Below the pieces are notes generated by a model. That model worked only from the letters and a program-made list of their open reading frames with translations, was not told the origin of the DNA and did no database searches. A DNA stretch of 64,000 bases from assembly GCA_903772945.1 (NCBI GenBank), contig CAICTM010000366.1, forward strand, positions 1 through 64,000. The letters run 5' to 3'. The translations under genes and the position numbers were made by a program. This stretch comes from Seminavis robusta. Lineage: Eukaryota; Bacillariophyta; Bacillariophyceae; Naviculales; Naviculaceae. Shown in pieces: positions 47,617 through 57,403 of the stretch (position 1 is its first letter; every line of letters begins with the position of its first letter).

Positions 47617-48801
47617 ATGGAGGCAGTTCATACCGCTACCGACAATGATGAATCTATAAAAGTGCCAAAGATTTGGCTCGATGCCGACCCGTCTGGGTTT
47701 GTGTGGACAGGTCTCGATTGCGACGATGACTTGGCCATTCTCACAGCGCTTTCACTGGAAGCACAGGGTATGATCGATGTGGAAGGGATAAGTGTCTGTG
47801 GTGGCAATGCTCCATTGCGGCACACGTGGAAAGACACACAAGTGTTACTACAACATGCTGGTTCGTCTTTGGTTCCCCACAAGGGCTATGGTTGGAAGTC
47901 CATGCAAGTGTCCCGTCGATGGCTCAAATGGTTGAACCGGATTCAACCCGACATTGACGACTCCAATGACGCCGTTGACGCCATTATCAAGGCTTCTCAT
48001 GACGTCGAAAATCTAATTATTGTAACATTGGGTCCACCCGCCAACTTTGCCAAGGCACTCGAACAGGATCCAACTCTGGCAGACCGGATTGGTCATGTTT
48101 ATTTAATGGGAGGTGAATTGACACAACAAAGATTGTGTTTGAATTTTGCTTCGGATCGAGCCGCCGCTCGGACCATTGTCGATGCCAATGTACCAACTAC
48201 CATGATTCCCATTCAGCTCTGCGCCCAAGTGGTAATGGATCAACTTTTTGTCGACCAATTTGCAGCAGAATACTGTCACAACAACAACAACAATCAACGT
48301 CCAGCAGCCGCCGCCTGTGGGATTCTACCCAAAATGCATCAACAAGTAGCAGCCATGCCCAAGCTGGTCAACAAGGCAGTAGCCAAACGATTTCCAAGCG
48401 ACGGCCGTTGGTCGCCCAGTGTCAATCTGGACAAAGGATTCATTCCCTGGGATATCGTGGCAATCTTGGCCATTTCCCATCCAGATATCTTTGATGAATG
48501 GGAGTATCATACGGTGCAGTTTCCCACGTGCGGCCCCGAGGGACGAGAACCCTGCGACAACACAATGACGGTTGGGGCGCCGCCCCCAGCAACACCGTTC
48601 CAGCATCAAAGTGGGATTGTCAGAATACCTCATCTCGTCCGGAATGAAACGCAAGTGCTGGGGCTCATGAAGGATTTCTTGGGTCATACGCCGGCTCAAG
48701 GCACGACACCCAATATGATGCTGGGATTCATGGGCCCAGTCTTTGGGGGTATTGTGGCAGGAGCCGCTCTGGCTCTATGGAAAATCAAGCTGTTCTTCTA
48801 A
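47617..48801 (+). CDS. Inosine-uridine nucleoside hydrolase-like protein with C-terminal membrane anchor
   Basis: One exon, 394 residues. Residues about 20-45 read IWLDADPSGFVWTGLDCDDDLAIL, the calcium-binding DxDPGxDDxxA loop of nucleoside hydrolases with a four-to-five residue insertion between the first and the paired Asp. Further family motifs are VEGISVCGGNAPL (the GI(S/T)xxxGN strand), IIVTLGPPANFAKAL (the TNxAxAL region) and GHVYLMGGE (the IxxMGG motif). C-terminal IPWDIVAILAISHPDIF matches the NxxxDPxAA helix position, although the canonical Asn/His are not obvious. These enzymes split ribonucleosides into base and ribose for purine/pyrimidine salvage. The last 25 residues (GFMGPVFGGIVAGAALALWKIKLFF) form a membrane helix, which cytosolic members lack; the orientation is unknown. 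The reaction is inferred from family only. Confidence 0.75.
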   Translation: MEAVHTATDNDESIKVPKIWLDADPSGFVWTGLDCDDDLAILTALSLEAQGMIDVEGISVCGGNAPLRHTWKDTQVLLQHAGSSLVPHKGYGWKSMQVSRRWLKWLNRIQPDIDDSNDAVDAIIKASHDVENLIIVTLGPPANFAKALEQDPTLADRIGHVYLMGGELTQQRLCLNFASDRAAARTIVDANVPTTMIPIQLCAQVVMDQLFVDQFAAEYCHNNNNNQRPAAAACGILPKMHQQVAAMPKLVNKAVAKRFPSDGRWSPSVNLDKGFIPWDIVAILAISHPDIFDEWEYHTVQFPTCGPEGREPCDNTMTVGAPPPATPFQHQSGIVRIPHLVRNETQVLGLMKDFLGHTPAQGTTPNMMLGFMGPVFGGIVAGAALALWKIKLFF

Positions 48802-49281
48802 GAGAAATAAGTCAATTAGCCTGGCTACGCGCATTGGGCCGTGTTCAATGCACATGCTTCCTTTCAGGAGGGAGGCATGTCTTCTGTTGGCAACTGAAAA
48901 CCTGTACATGAAGCAAAGTGCCGGTGACGATAGAGATACCCCAATTGCTTCGCTTTTTGTCGTCCGGTGGCAGCGGCACGGTTTCTACAGTACTTGTCGC
49001 CACAGGGGAGGTTAGGCATGATTAAAAATTGAGTTATTCTATAGTATCTATAATGTGAATGCTTATCTGATGAATAGATGTATCTCGGATGCAAGTGATT
49101 GCAAGCATAGTGGGCACAACAAAAAGGGAAGAGTGTAGATTGGTAACATGGAAAGATGTGTATCTCGGATGCAGGTGATTGCAAGCATAGGGTAGTCGGC
49201 ACAACAAACAGGAAAGAGTGTAGTTTGGTAACATGAAACTGAAACGCGCAAGGACATTGTCATGTCATTTGCAATGAAAGC
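48802..49281. other. Short intergenic region with a direct repeat
   Basis: Contains two copies of a ~75-bp direct repeat (next entry); no gene seen. Confidence 0.5.
49078..49238. repeat. Direct repeat, two copies of about 75 bp
   Basis: Copy 1 near 49078-49152 and copy 2 near 49157-49238 share GTATCTCGGATGCA(A/G)GTGAT, TGCAAGCATAG, GGCACAACAAA and AGAGTGTAG(A/T)TTGGTAACATG. Copy 2 has an extra GTA insertion. Confidence 0.75.
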
Positions 49282-50061
49282 CTACAAGAGGGACGCCGCA
49301 AGTTTGGCGTCGCAACGGGCCATGACAATAGCAAAATTGGTTGCAACCTTGGACATGTGTTGATAGCGAGCACCCAGAACCTGTGTTCGAAGATTGGGAT
49401 CATGGTCCGCCAATTGTTGCTGTGTTGTCAAGAGACTCTTGACGACCATCTCGCGATGGGCCCCCAAAATGGGCGCGACGTAGCGTTCCAAACCTCGTGT
49501 TGTGGTAAGGCCTGGATTGGAGGGAGTTGTACCCGGTGCTTGGCTCTTCTTCCCCAAGGACTTGTCATTGATGAACTCAAAGATTGGGCAGTCTTGATGG
49601 ACTGCACTTGGAGCATCAACGCACTTTTTAAAGACATCATTGATGGACCTTTTCAGGGACGATGCCACACAGGTTGCACTACCCACCGGATTGATCTTGA
49701 GCTCCAATACTAGACGCCCTTCCCGCTTCATTATATCCCTGAGGTCACCCTTTGACCACCAAATGTCACCGGCCAGCTCTTCATCATACTTATCATAGAC
49801 AGAGAGACGCGTGCTTAGTTTGTCGGTAGAAGGACCCAACTCAAAGGAAACTCTTCGTCGCGACGGGCCACGCTTCTGGCGTTTCTGGGGTTGCAGGGTA
49901 TCCTCTTCCTCAGACAGCGACGTCTCGGAACCCAATGAAGGAACAGGGGAATCAGGGCATTGATGTTCTCCTTGGTGGAACTTCCGCTTGTGGGTGATCG
50001 GGGGAGCGGCAACGCCGTGTTTGCCCTGGCAAGTTCGTAGTAGAGGGGGTAGATCTGTCAT
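49282..50061 (-). CDS. Conserved diatom-type protein of unknown function, basic N-terminus
   Basis: One exon, 259 residues. The first half is basic and Ser/Glu-rich with a nuclear-signal-like KRQKRGPSRRR (about residues 57-67). Then follow ELAGDIWWSKGDLRDI (about 94-109), RGLERYVAPILGAHR and an alanine-rich C-terminal helix with SKVATNFAIVMARCDAKLA. I remember similar short proteins with a (D/E)IWW(S/T)xx(D/E)L ... RGLE ... A..FA......D pattern as a diatom-expanded family of unknown role. No catalytic residues are visible. A nuclear location is likely; no function is proposed. Confidence 0.7.
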   Translation of the reverse strand: MTDLPPLLRTCQGKHGVAAPPITHKRKFHQGEHQCPDSPVPSLGSETSLSEEEDTLQPQKRQKRGPSRRRVSFELGPSTDKLSTRLSVYDKYDEELAGDIWWSKGDLRDIMKREGRLVLELKINPVGSATCVASSLKRSINDVFKKCVDAPSAVHQDCPIFEFINDKSLGKKSQAPGTTPSNPGLTTTRGLERYVAPILGAHREMVVKSLLTTQQQLADHDPNLRTQVLGARYQHMSKVATNFAIVMARCDAKLAASLL

Positions 50062-51199
50062 GGTCCACGATACTGCTCGCTTTGGCCCTTGCTGTTATTC
50101 CAAAGCAAACTAACGAAATAATGAATCAATCCACACGCCTTTCTTGCCCGACAGCAAGATAGCAAGGCCAACGAAGACTTCCCCTGAGTATGTGGATTAG
50201 AGGTGATGGATCGTTACTTTGTGTCCTGAGCAAAGACAGCTTCGATTTTGTGATGATGAAATTGGCTCGTGTAGAAAACCCTTCATAATAGCTCTCGTAT
50301 TTAGGGGAAGGAATGTCATCCGGTACTGCCCCGGATTCCTCTCCTACAAAATTGTGGAGACAAAAAACTTGGAGTTGCCAGCTCTGAAATTTTTGATAAC
50401 CGGTGCGGAGCCTCGTTGGGTCTCTCTTTGCTTGGTTCGGTCAGCGTCCCCCTTCTTTGGGCCTTCGGAGAGCGGAGTCGAATCCTGGAAAATTGGTAGT
50501 TAAAGAAAATAAAGGGTTAATGGTAAATTTTACTTTTAAAAATTAAATGAAACTTTGCATTACCACATCTACCTGACCGAATCCGAAGCCAGCTCTTCCT
50601 TTTCACGTGCAACTACGTGGGACAACGGCGAGGCTACCGGTACCAGGTAGTCTACCATTGGCTAGAAGGTTCCAGTAACGGCCATCTATGGTACTGGGAT
50701 GTTCCCCATGACCTCCTGCATACAACAAACGGCAACAAACCAAAGGAGCAAGCGAACAAGCCCATGAGGCAACGGCAAAGCGAATGGCAGTTACAAGTGT
50801 TCCCCATGAGGAAACGATAAACTTGCACATCACGGGGCTTTTGGAATTATCGTCCATGTGCCGCCCCAGCACTTGGGCGAGGCTTGAGTTCCTCATCAGT
50901 ACGTACGTCTACTCTTACTTTAAAAAAGAAGCAAGAAGAAGCTGACGAAGTCCTACTGGCCAGTCCTAAAGGACGGCAGTGTGCCAGGGAAAGTCAAGGG
51001 TCTCAACGATTACACGTACCCGTACAGTACTGCTCGGGCACCTGTCGGCACTTTTCACCGCCTTGGCGCCTTCTCGTGTCCCGAGTCGGGAGACTTCCTG
51101 TGCATGCACCGTGGTTTTAGATAGCCTTAACCTTATTCATATTGAGCAACTGTGCGGCTGGCGCACCTCGCCCCGGCCCCTGACAGCTCCGCTGACCGT
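50062..51199. other. Intergenic region
   Basis: No supported gene in 1.1 kb. It contains CTACCGGTACCAGG (about 50634-50647) and several unrelated short frames. Confidence 0.4.
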
Positions 51200-51480
51200 A
51201 CCGTACGACTTTTTACAAAAGTTTTAGCTCGTGAAAATGGTTGTCCATTGAATGAAGAGACATGTGCATTGGCTGTGGAAGGTGGACATTTGGAACTTTT
51301 GAAGTGGGCTCATGAAAATGGTTGCCCATGGAATGAAGAGACATGTGAATATGCTGCTGCACAGGGTGTGTGAAATTGTTGAAGTGGGCTCGTGAAAACG
51401 GTTGTCCGTGGAATGCAGCAACATTTACAGCTGCCAGAAGTATACATGCGACGACAGCGAACTGGTCCAGTGGCTACATG
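51200..51480 (+). pseudogene. Fragment of an ankyrin-type repeat gene
   Basis: The frame from 51152 reads VLARENGCPLNEETCALAVE, then GGHLELLKWAHENGCPWNEETCEYAAAQG and stops at about 51371. A one-frame shift continues with KLLKWARENGCPWNAATFTAAA. These are three successive ankyrin-like units of the ...LLKWA(R/H)ENGCPW(N)...TCxxAA type common in large eukaryotic protist families. No start codon, upstream part or downstream part is visible, so it is a relic. Related units also occur outside diatoms, but nothing here indicates a foreign origin. Confidence 0.5.
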
Positions 51481-52221
51481 ACAATGGCTGCTGTGGGTCT
51501 CGTGATGAAGGACACTGATATGGTTGTGGCCGGTTAGGAATTGAACTACAAGTGAAGAATGCTCGTTTCCCCCTTTTTTTAAAATGCCCCTGTCAATGCC
51601 AACAATGCTCAACATTCCTATTCCCAAATGATGTTCTATCAAGACATGACTCTGAATTGCCCTTGTCTTAGCCACTCCTGTATGCATACAAAGGTATGCA
51701 TACTCCTGTACGGGAGTGACAGTCATAGGAGGGCCACTGGTACCATACAGTACCTGAAACTCATTTTTGCATTTTCGATTCTGCTCTCGTCGTCACTGTC
51801 ATAGATCAATACAAAAACGCCTCTGATGTGGCGGACACCTTACCCATAATGCTCTGGGCAAACGTTGCCGGTGGCGACGACGCTGCGGTTTGCAAGGTCC
51901 GGCGACTCAGCCTTCGATTGGGTTGCATTCTTGGCCATACCAACTGCCACAACAGAACCAATACAAAAACACTCCCGTCGGGACTGCCAAACGAAGAGCG
52001 AGTGGTCTGCAGCCAGGATGATACCCAATTACATTCATAACCTTTACTTCATGACTTCGTTACTTCCTGCAAACTTTAGGATTTCATTGCTTCATGCTTG
52101 CAATGCTCATCAACGTAGCTTAGAGTGCTTTCCGACAAGAAGATATGACGATTATGGCTGCCTCCGAAGAAGTGCCCATCATGCACCGATATGAATCCAC
52201 TGATCACACTGAATACAACAT
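51481..52221. other. Intergenic region
   Basis: No supported gene. GTATGCATAC occurs twice 14 bp apart (51680-51703), and a T7AAAA run lies near 51570. Confidence 0.4.
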
Positions 52222-53759
52222 CTACCGATTCCTTGCAATGAAATGCTTATCCCGTTTGATCCTATCACGGCAGTTGTTCTCTTCGCCACCCATCGATTCG
52301 CCATTTCTCCATGTGTCCTTGCCAGAAAAGTATGGGATTTCTGCACAGAAGCCGTTGGCTGTGTTGGAACTCCAGTTGTCACATTGACCTTCTCGGCAGC
52401 GATAGCTCATAACTGAGAGAAGCAGGAAAAGACCATACGTGAGCGGCGTGCAACCATCATGATGCCGTTGTGCTGGGCGTGGACTCACCAGTATGAAACG
52501 TTCCTGTAGGAGACCGATATCCATAGTTCGTGTGCGTTTTATCTTCACATGCATTGAATGGATTGTCACCAATAGCGTCCTTGATCTGGTCTGTGACAGT
52601 ACCTCGGTCATGGGTGCAGCCCTGTTGGTGGAGCAAAAGGCAACATTTTCATGCTGTGAGATCCTACTAATAGAGCTGTCCACGAGGTACACACTCAAAG
52701 CCAGCTGTTTACCAGATTGTGGCCCCACTCGTGTGTTTGCAAAGTTCCAGCTGAACACTGGATGCAAAAGACCGAAAACGCCAGGAACGGTGGCAGGGGC
52801 AACCCCTGCAAACCAAATACCGGGACGGGAGCGTTGGCTATTCCATATCCTGGGTTCTCAACGATGCGATTGTCGTAGGCAAATGCGACTAAATCGGCCT
52901 TCTTTTGATCGCGCAGTGGGTGGATGTAGTTGAGCTGGCCATCGAACAAGGGAATGGTCAACTCAGTTATGAGCTGAAATGGGTCCGTTTCTCTGTATCC
53001 AGAAGTATCTCGTTGTGCATGGACAATCTTCAGACTCGTGTTGGTTTGCGAGTTGGCATGGACAAAATTGTTGATTTCCACAGTGAGATTGAGGGCTGCC
53101 AACATGATGTTTAACGAGTCGTCGGTGACACTGCAATCCACAGGGAGCCCTGCCTTGGCACATTCGGCATTGTGGGACCACACGATCATGACATCAATTT
53201 CCACAAACTTGTCCGGATCTCGCCTTAGATTGAGAGCACATGTAGCGAGATAATCAGCCAGTGCTTTGAATTCCGTCCAAATGGATTGGACTTCAGGTTG
53301 AACCAAGGCAGACATGGGCATGTCTTCTCGTTGCGTGCTCAAGACTTCAACATTTCCATCTATATCGGGTTTGAGTTCATAATACATTCCGCCCGCTCGG
53401 TCGTGGACCAATCCGGTAAAGACTTCGGCGTTAGAGTTGCCAGCTTGATACCTTAGCAGATTGGCCGCCACCATTCCGTCATTGGATTCTCCGGCAAAGT
53501 GACTGTCAATGTGCGCTAGCCTGTACACAGTCCAAGTGGGCCCATCTTCTTCCAACTGAATATCGATTGAGGGCATGTCATAAAAGTCGGTTCCTTCTGG
53601 ACCCAAACCTGACACGTCGACGAGCTTGGGATCCCCACGACTGCCGTCATCTTGGGAGGGTATCGGTTGAATGTGTTGGCCTTGTGCTATGTTGTGAGCA
53701 ACAATCAGGGCCCAACAAACAAGGTAAAGGATTCTCTTGATAGATCTGTGAAGCAACAT
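52222..53759 (-). CDS. Secreted zinc metalloprotease, M12 (reprolysin/astacin-like) type
   Basis: Three exons (53759-52713, 52621-52489, 52412-52222) give 456 residues in frame; introns are 91 and 76 bp, GT-AG. A start seven codons upstream (53780) is also possible; the one at 53759 gives a clean signal peptide (MLLHRSIKRILYLVCWALIVAH). Exon 1 contains a prodomain-like region and ends THEWGHNL; exon 2 begins GCTHDRG, so the zinc site HEWGHNLGCTHD (HExxHxxGxxHD) exists only after splicing. Exon 3 adds the VMSYRC Met-turn and PYFSG, as in reprolysin-type M12B proteases, and ends IARNR. The invariant residues appear complete. It should cut extracellular or cell-wall proteins; substrate unknown. 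It lacks a recognisable disintegrin part. Confidence in family is good, in subfamily moderate. Confidence 0.8.
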
Positions 53760-54187
53760 GGCCGTTGTGTACCGGTACAAGCAAGAGGTGGTGGTAAGTT
53801 CATGTCCTTGGTGGTTGGTCGTCCTTCCATTTGGTTCTGCTGGAGGCTTCGAATTTCGGACAACACCCGTTCAGCATTGGTACTGGTACATGTAACATGT
53901 TTTGGCGAGCTTCATGCGTTGGAATGTGAGACGTGGATACTACTACAAAAAGATATTTTGATTCCAGTCACTAAAATGTCTAACTGAGTCATTAGCAAAA
54001 CCGACCCAAAAACGAGACAAGATACCTTCAATGACGCTGCAGAATCCTTTGCTTCCACTTCAAGCTTCCTGGTGCCGAGGAGGTGGCGTGGACTTGTTTC
54101 CGTGCGCAAGGCATCCAGCCAGCCACTGTAGCTTTCTCTTTGTAGTCTTTGTGATACGCATTTTTTGTTTGGATATACGATTTCACC
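53760..54187. other. Shared upstream region of metalloprotease (-) and FCP (+)
   Basis: 428 bp with GTACCGGTAC at 53769-53778. No gene. Divergent promoters are implied by the orientation of the two genes. Confidence 0.45.
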
Positions 54188-54793
54188 ATGAAGACCGCTA
54201 TTGTTGCCTCCCTTATCGCCTCTGCCGCCGCTTTCGCCCCGGCGTCTCAGACAGAGCGCAGCAGTGCTTTGATTGTAAAGGCGGCTCCCTTTGCCAATGA
54301 GATCGGTGCCATACAGCCTCTAGGATACTTTGATCCTATGGGCTTCTGCTTGGATGGCAACAAGGAGAAATTCGACACTTATCGCTACATCGAATTGAAG
54401 CACGGACGTGTTGCTATGCTTGCCGTCGTTGGATACCTCACCACCTACGCTGGTATCCGATTCCCCGGTGCCGAAGACATCCCCGCAGGATGGGCCGCTT
54501 GGGCTGCTTGCCCCAAGGTGGTTCTCGTCCAGATGGCCTTCACCATTGGAGCCATGGAGGCATTCAACCGTGATGCCAGTGATATCTGGCCCGATTGCCC
54601 ACCAAGTGAGTTCCCTGGTGACTTCCGTAATGGACACATCGATTTCGGATGGGACAAGCAAACTGATGCCTGGAAGACCAACAAGCGAACAATCGAGCTT
54701 AACAACGGACGTGCTGCTCAAATGGGAATCTTTGGACTTATGCTCCACGATGCCATGGGTAATGTTAACGAACTCCTTCCTTTGGCTAAATAA
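54188..54793 (+). CDS. Fucoxanthin-chlorophyll a/c-binding protein (FCP, Lhc family)
   Basis: One exon, 201 residues. The N-terminus MKTAIVASLIASAAAFAPA is a diatom bipartite plastid leader (ASAFAP-type cleavage). Helix 1 holds RYIELKHGRVAMLAVVGYLT (chlorophyll-binding E and H/R pair) and helix 3 holds RTIELNNGRAAQMGIFGLML. The second helix, with ILVQ-like FTIGAMEAF, lies between. The order and length (about 200 residues) are those of Lhcf/Lhcr proteins. It binds chlorophyll a/c and fucoxanthin in the thylakoid membrane and passes energy to the photosystems. I cannot choose between Lhcf and other subgroups from memory. No intron. Confidence 0.93.
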   Translation: MKTAIVASLIASAAAFAPASQTERSSALIVKAAPFANEIGAIQPLGYFDPMGFCLDGNKEKFDTYRYIELKHGRVAMLAVVGYLTTYAGIRFPGAEDIPAGWAAWAACPKVVLVQMAFTIGAMEAFNRDASDIWPDCPPSEFPGDFRNGHIDFGWDKQTDAWKTNKRTIELNNGRAAQMGIFGLMLHDAMGNVNELLPLAK

Positions 54794-55924
54794 ATGGAAA
54801 GCGTACACCCTTGGAGTGATTGCCTTGCTTTTACAGTAATGTTACATACTAGAGACCACCTTTTTCTCCTGTACATGTATATCCATTTGTGTAACGCTCT
54901 TATATCTCCGTTGCCTGCCTAGTAGCTCGCCAGGATCTTCCAAATACGCATTCTGTCTTTTCCGAATGAAGTGGGTGGGTGCTTGGATTTCGTAAAACGC
55001 AAACATGCGGTCATCACTGGATTGCAAGAGCTGAAATCAAATCAGACGCAGCTCATGTGGCTAGCTAGCTAGCGAGCACAGTGTCTGTGGGCCCTGGCTG
55101 GCTACTGTTCTTGTTGGATCGAACGTATGATTTCATCAAGGGTTCAGCCATTCGTTGATGGGCTCGTCGAGCTCGCTAAGATCTGCGAATTCTGCTTTGT
55201 CTTTTGTGGCTTATGGAGACGCCAAGGTTGATGCAAAAGCCCAACGACGCGTTTAGCAGCTCGCTTGCTATTTTAAAAGCCGTAATCAAGCGGTCATTAT
55301 TGGCTGTGTGGATTGCAAAAACCGAAATCAAGAACACAGACGCAGCTACCGGTACATCTGGACATGTAGCTAGCTATCGTAGCTATTAATAGCGAGTACG
55401 GTATCTGGGAGCCCTGGCCGGCTACTTTTCTTGCGATGCGGTGCTACTACATGTAGTACGATCGTACTCCATCATTTGTCAAGCACAGCCATTCTATTCT
55501 TCATTGGTGCCTGCTCGACTACCTTGCCCACCAGGCATGCCCCCTCTTGATGCAGTGGTTTGGCCACTATTCAGTAGCCAAAGTTAATGTCGTGCAAAGC
55601 CATCGCTGCTGGCTTCAAATTATGGTTTAATTAAAAGTGTGCGTCCTGAGAGGCCATTGAACAGCCTTCGGTGGTCATTCAGGCATAGAGAAGTGCAGTG
55701 TCATCTAATTACGACTGCGGTATCGAGGCTGGGCAATCTCGAGCCACAATTTGGGCGGAAACAGCAACTCTCCAGCATTTCCAGTGTGGTCTGTGAAGAA
55801 GTCAATCTCCTTGAGCACAATGGCTCGCACACTCAGTCAACACTTGAAGACATCGATGTAGTGCTCACAAAACAGAAACAACCAAATCAACAAGAAACGA
55901 TTTCCGACAAAACCAAATAGCACC
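54794..55924. other. Intergenic region
   Basis: No supported gene. Holds the diverged duplication described separately and several TAGCTAGCTAGC words. Confidence 0.4.
55018..55434. repeat. Diverged direct duplication
   Basis: 55018-55113 and 55308-55434 share, in order, TGGATTGCAA, GAAATCAA, CAGACGCAGCT, a CTAGCTAGCTA-like stretch, GCGAG(C/T)AC, a GGGCCCTGG/GGGAGCCCTGG word and CCGGCTACT/TGGCTACTGTTCTTG. The second copy has an added CCGGTACATC piece. Confidence 0.55.
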
Positions 55925-57403
55925 ATGGCAATCTATTCGAGCATCACTCTCAGTCTGTTCCTTCTTTCTAGTTTCGCTTCGGCGGAATTCTTTGCTCACC
56001 CACTTCGACCAGATCCTGCTCCCATGGCATGCGGATCGTCTCCAGATGACGCCACCTGCCCTACCTGTAATGCTGCTCCAAGAGACTGTCATCCCAGGGT
56101 CCGACGAAGTTGGTCCACATTGACAGTGGAAGAGAAAGAAAAGTTCATTCGAGCGCTCAAGATCATCAAAAACACTCCAACACCCAACGGACAACAGATT
56201 TATGGAATGGAGTTTATCAATTACGATGAGTTCATTCTCCAGCATGCTGCCGCCGTGGCAGATCCTCGAGGAGATCAAGCCCATCTGGACCAGCATTTCA
56301 GCTTGTTTCACCGCTTGCTCCTGTTGAGGTTTGAAAACACGGTTTTGTCAGTCGATCCTTCGCTCCAGGGGATCCCCTACTGGGATCTGAGAGATGGCGT
56401 GGAATCGGTCTTTGGCCCTGGCGAAGTCGAATTTGGGAGCACTACCGGCACCGGTCCGAATCACGAGGTACAAGATGGCGCATTTGCCGAGGGATGGAGC
56501 GTAAGCGAGTACGAACACGAAATGACTTTGGGAGCCCGACACTTGCCAGACGACTTTCCACTTATCTTTAGCACCGCCACGGGAGTGAGATTGCTCCGAA
56601 GCAGTGATGTCCCCACGAATCAGTTTGTCCGCTACCCCACCTGCACAGATGAAGTGCCCGGGCCTCTCATGTATAGTGCTGCCAACTTTGAAACCTGTGT
56701 CTCCCAAAAGAACTTTGAAGACTTTTACTGGTGCTTGGAAAGCCCCACAACGAATGGCGCCCACGAACTTGGGCACTTTTGGATTGGCAGTGCCGATGAT
56801 GATGGTAAAAAGTTTGGCTTTGGCTGCCCCGACTTTGCCCCTCCCAACCTGAAACTACCTGGAGTCCGCCAAGGAGACTACATTGACAAGCTCACGTCAC
56901 CCAACGACCCCATCTTCATGCTGCACCACGCCTTTATCGACATGTTGTCCTTCAGTTTCATGCGACGCAATCCTGACATGGCAGACCAGTATTGGGGTTT
57001 CAAGGCATCCGCCACGGTTGCTTCGCTCCCTCAAACGGAAGGAACCTTTCTCAATGATATGGTGTCATCGCAATGGCCGTTTCTGGGTGTGGAGCTCTTG
57101 GACAACGCCGATGCCCCATCAGGAGAGCTTCATTACTGGGAAGCGCTGTGCTGGGTGGGACCGGAAACTGCTGCCTACACGTACGATGCCTTTCAGGATG
57201 CCAACATTTGCCAGGAGCCAGCTTCAGCAGATCCATCATCTGAACCTGTTCCCGATGAGTCAACTGTACTAGAACCCACGGAAACTGCTGTGGGAGATGC
57301 CCTGCGAGGCGCTATTGGCACAACCTCCAGTGCATCAACTTTACTCGTCTCATCTTGGTTGGTTGCAATGGGAGCTGTTCTTCTTGGGGTTGTCGCCATT
57401 TAA
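55925..57403 (+). CDS. Secreted tyrosinase-like copper protein with C-terminal anchor
   Basis: One exon, 492 residues. Signal peptide about 1-20. A Cys-rich start (CGSSPDDATCPTC) is followed by the tyrosinase domain: CuA region with LQH and HLDQHFSLFHR (about 119-129), then the PYWD motif, and CuB region with GAHELGHFWIG (about 278-288) and DPIFMLHHAFIDM (about 328-341). The six copper-ligand His positions are plausibly present. Tyrosinases oxidise phenols; here the substrate is unknown. The last about 25 residues are hydrophobic with a small-residue stretch before them (GTTSSASTLL), so a GPI or membrane anchor is likely. Located in the extracellular or wall space (inference). Confidence 0.8.
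   Translation: MAIYSSITLSLFLLSSFASAEFFAHPLRPDPAPMACGSSPDDATCPTCNAAPRDCHPRVRRSWSTLTVEEKEKFIRALKIIKNTPTPNGQQIYGMEFINYDEFILQHAAAVADPRGDQAHLDQHFSLFHRLLLLRFENTVLSVDPSLQGIPYWDLRDGVESVFGPGEVEFGSTTGTGPNHEVQDGAFAEGWSVSEYEHEMTLGARHLPDDFPLIFSTATGVRLLRSSDVPTNQFVRYPTCTDEVPGPLMYSAANFETCVSQKNFEDFYWCLESPTTNGAHELGHFWIGSADDDGKKFGFGCPDFAPPNLKLPGVRQGDYIDKLTSPNDPIFMLHHAFIDMLSFSFMRRNPDMADQYWGFKASATVASLPQTEGTFLNDMVSSQWPFLGVELLDNADAPSGELHYWEALCWVGPETAAYTYDAFQDANICQEPASADPSSEPVPDESTVLEPTETAVGDALRGAIGTTSSASTLLVSSWLVAMGAVLLGVVAI

Noticed and set aside
50219-50503. Small plus-strand gene
   Set aside because: No domain, no start context and no conserved pattern.
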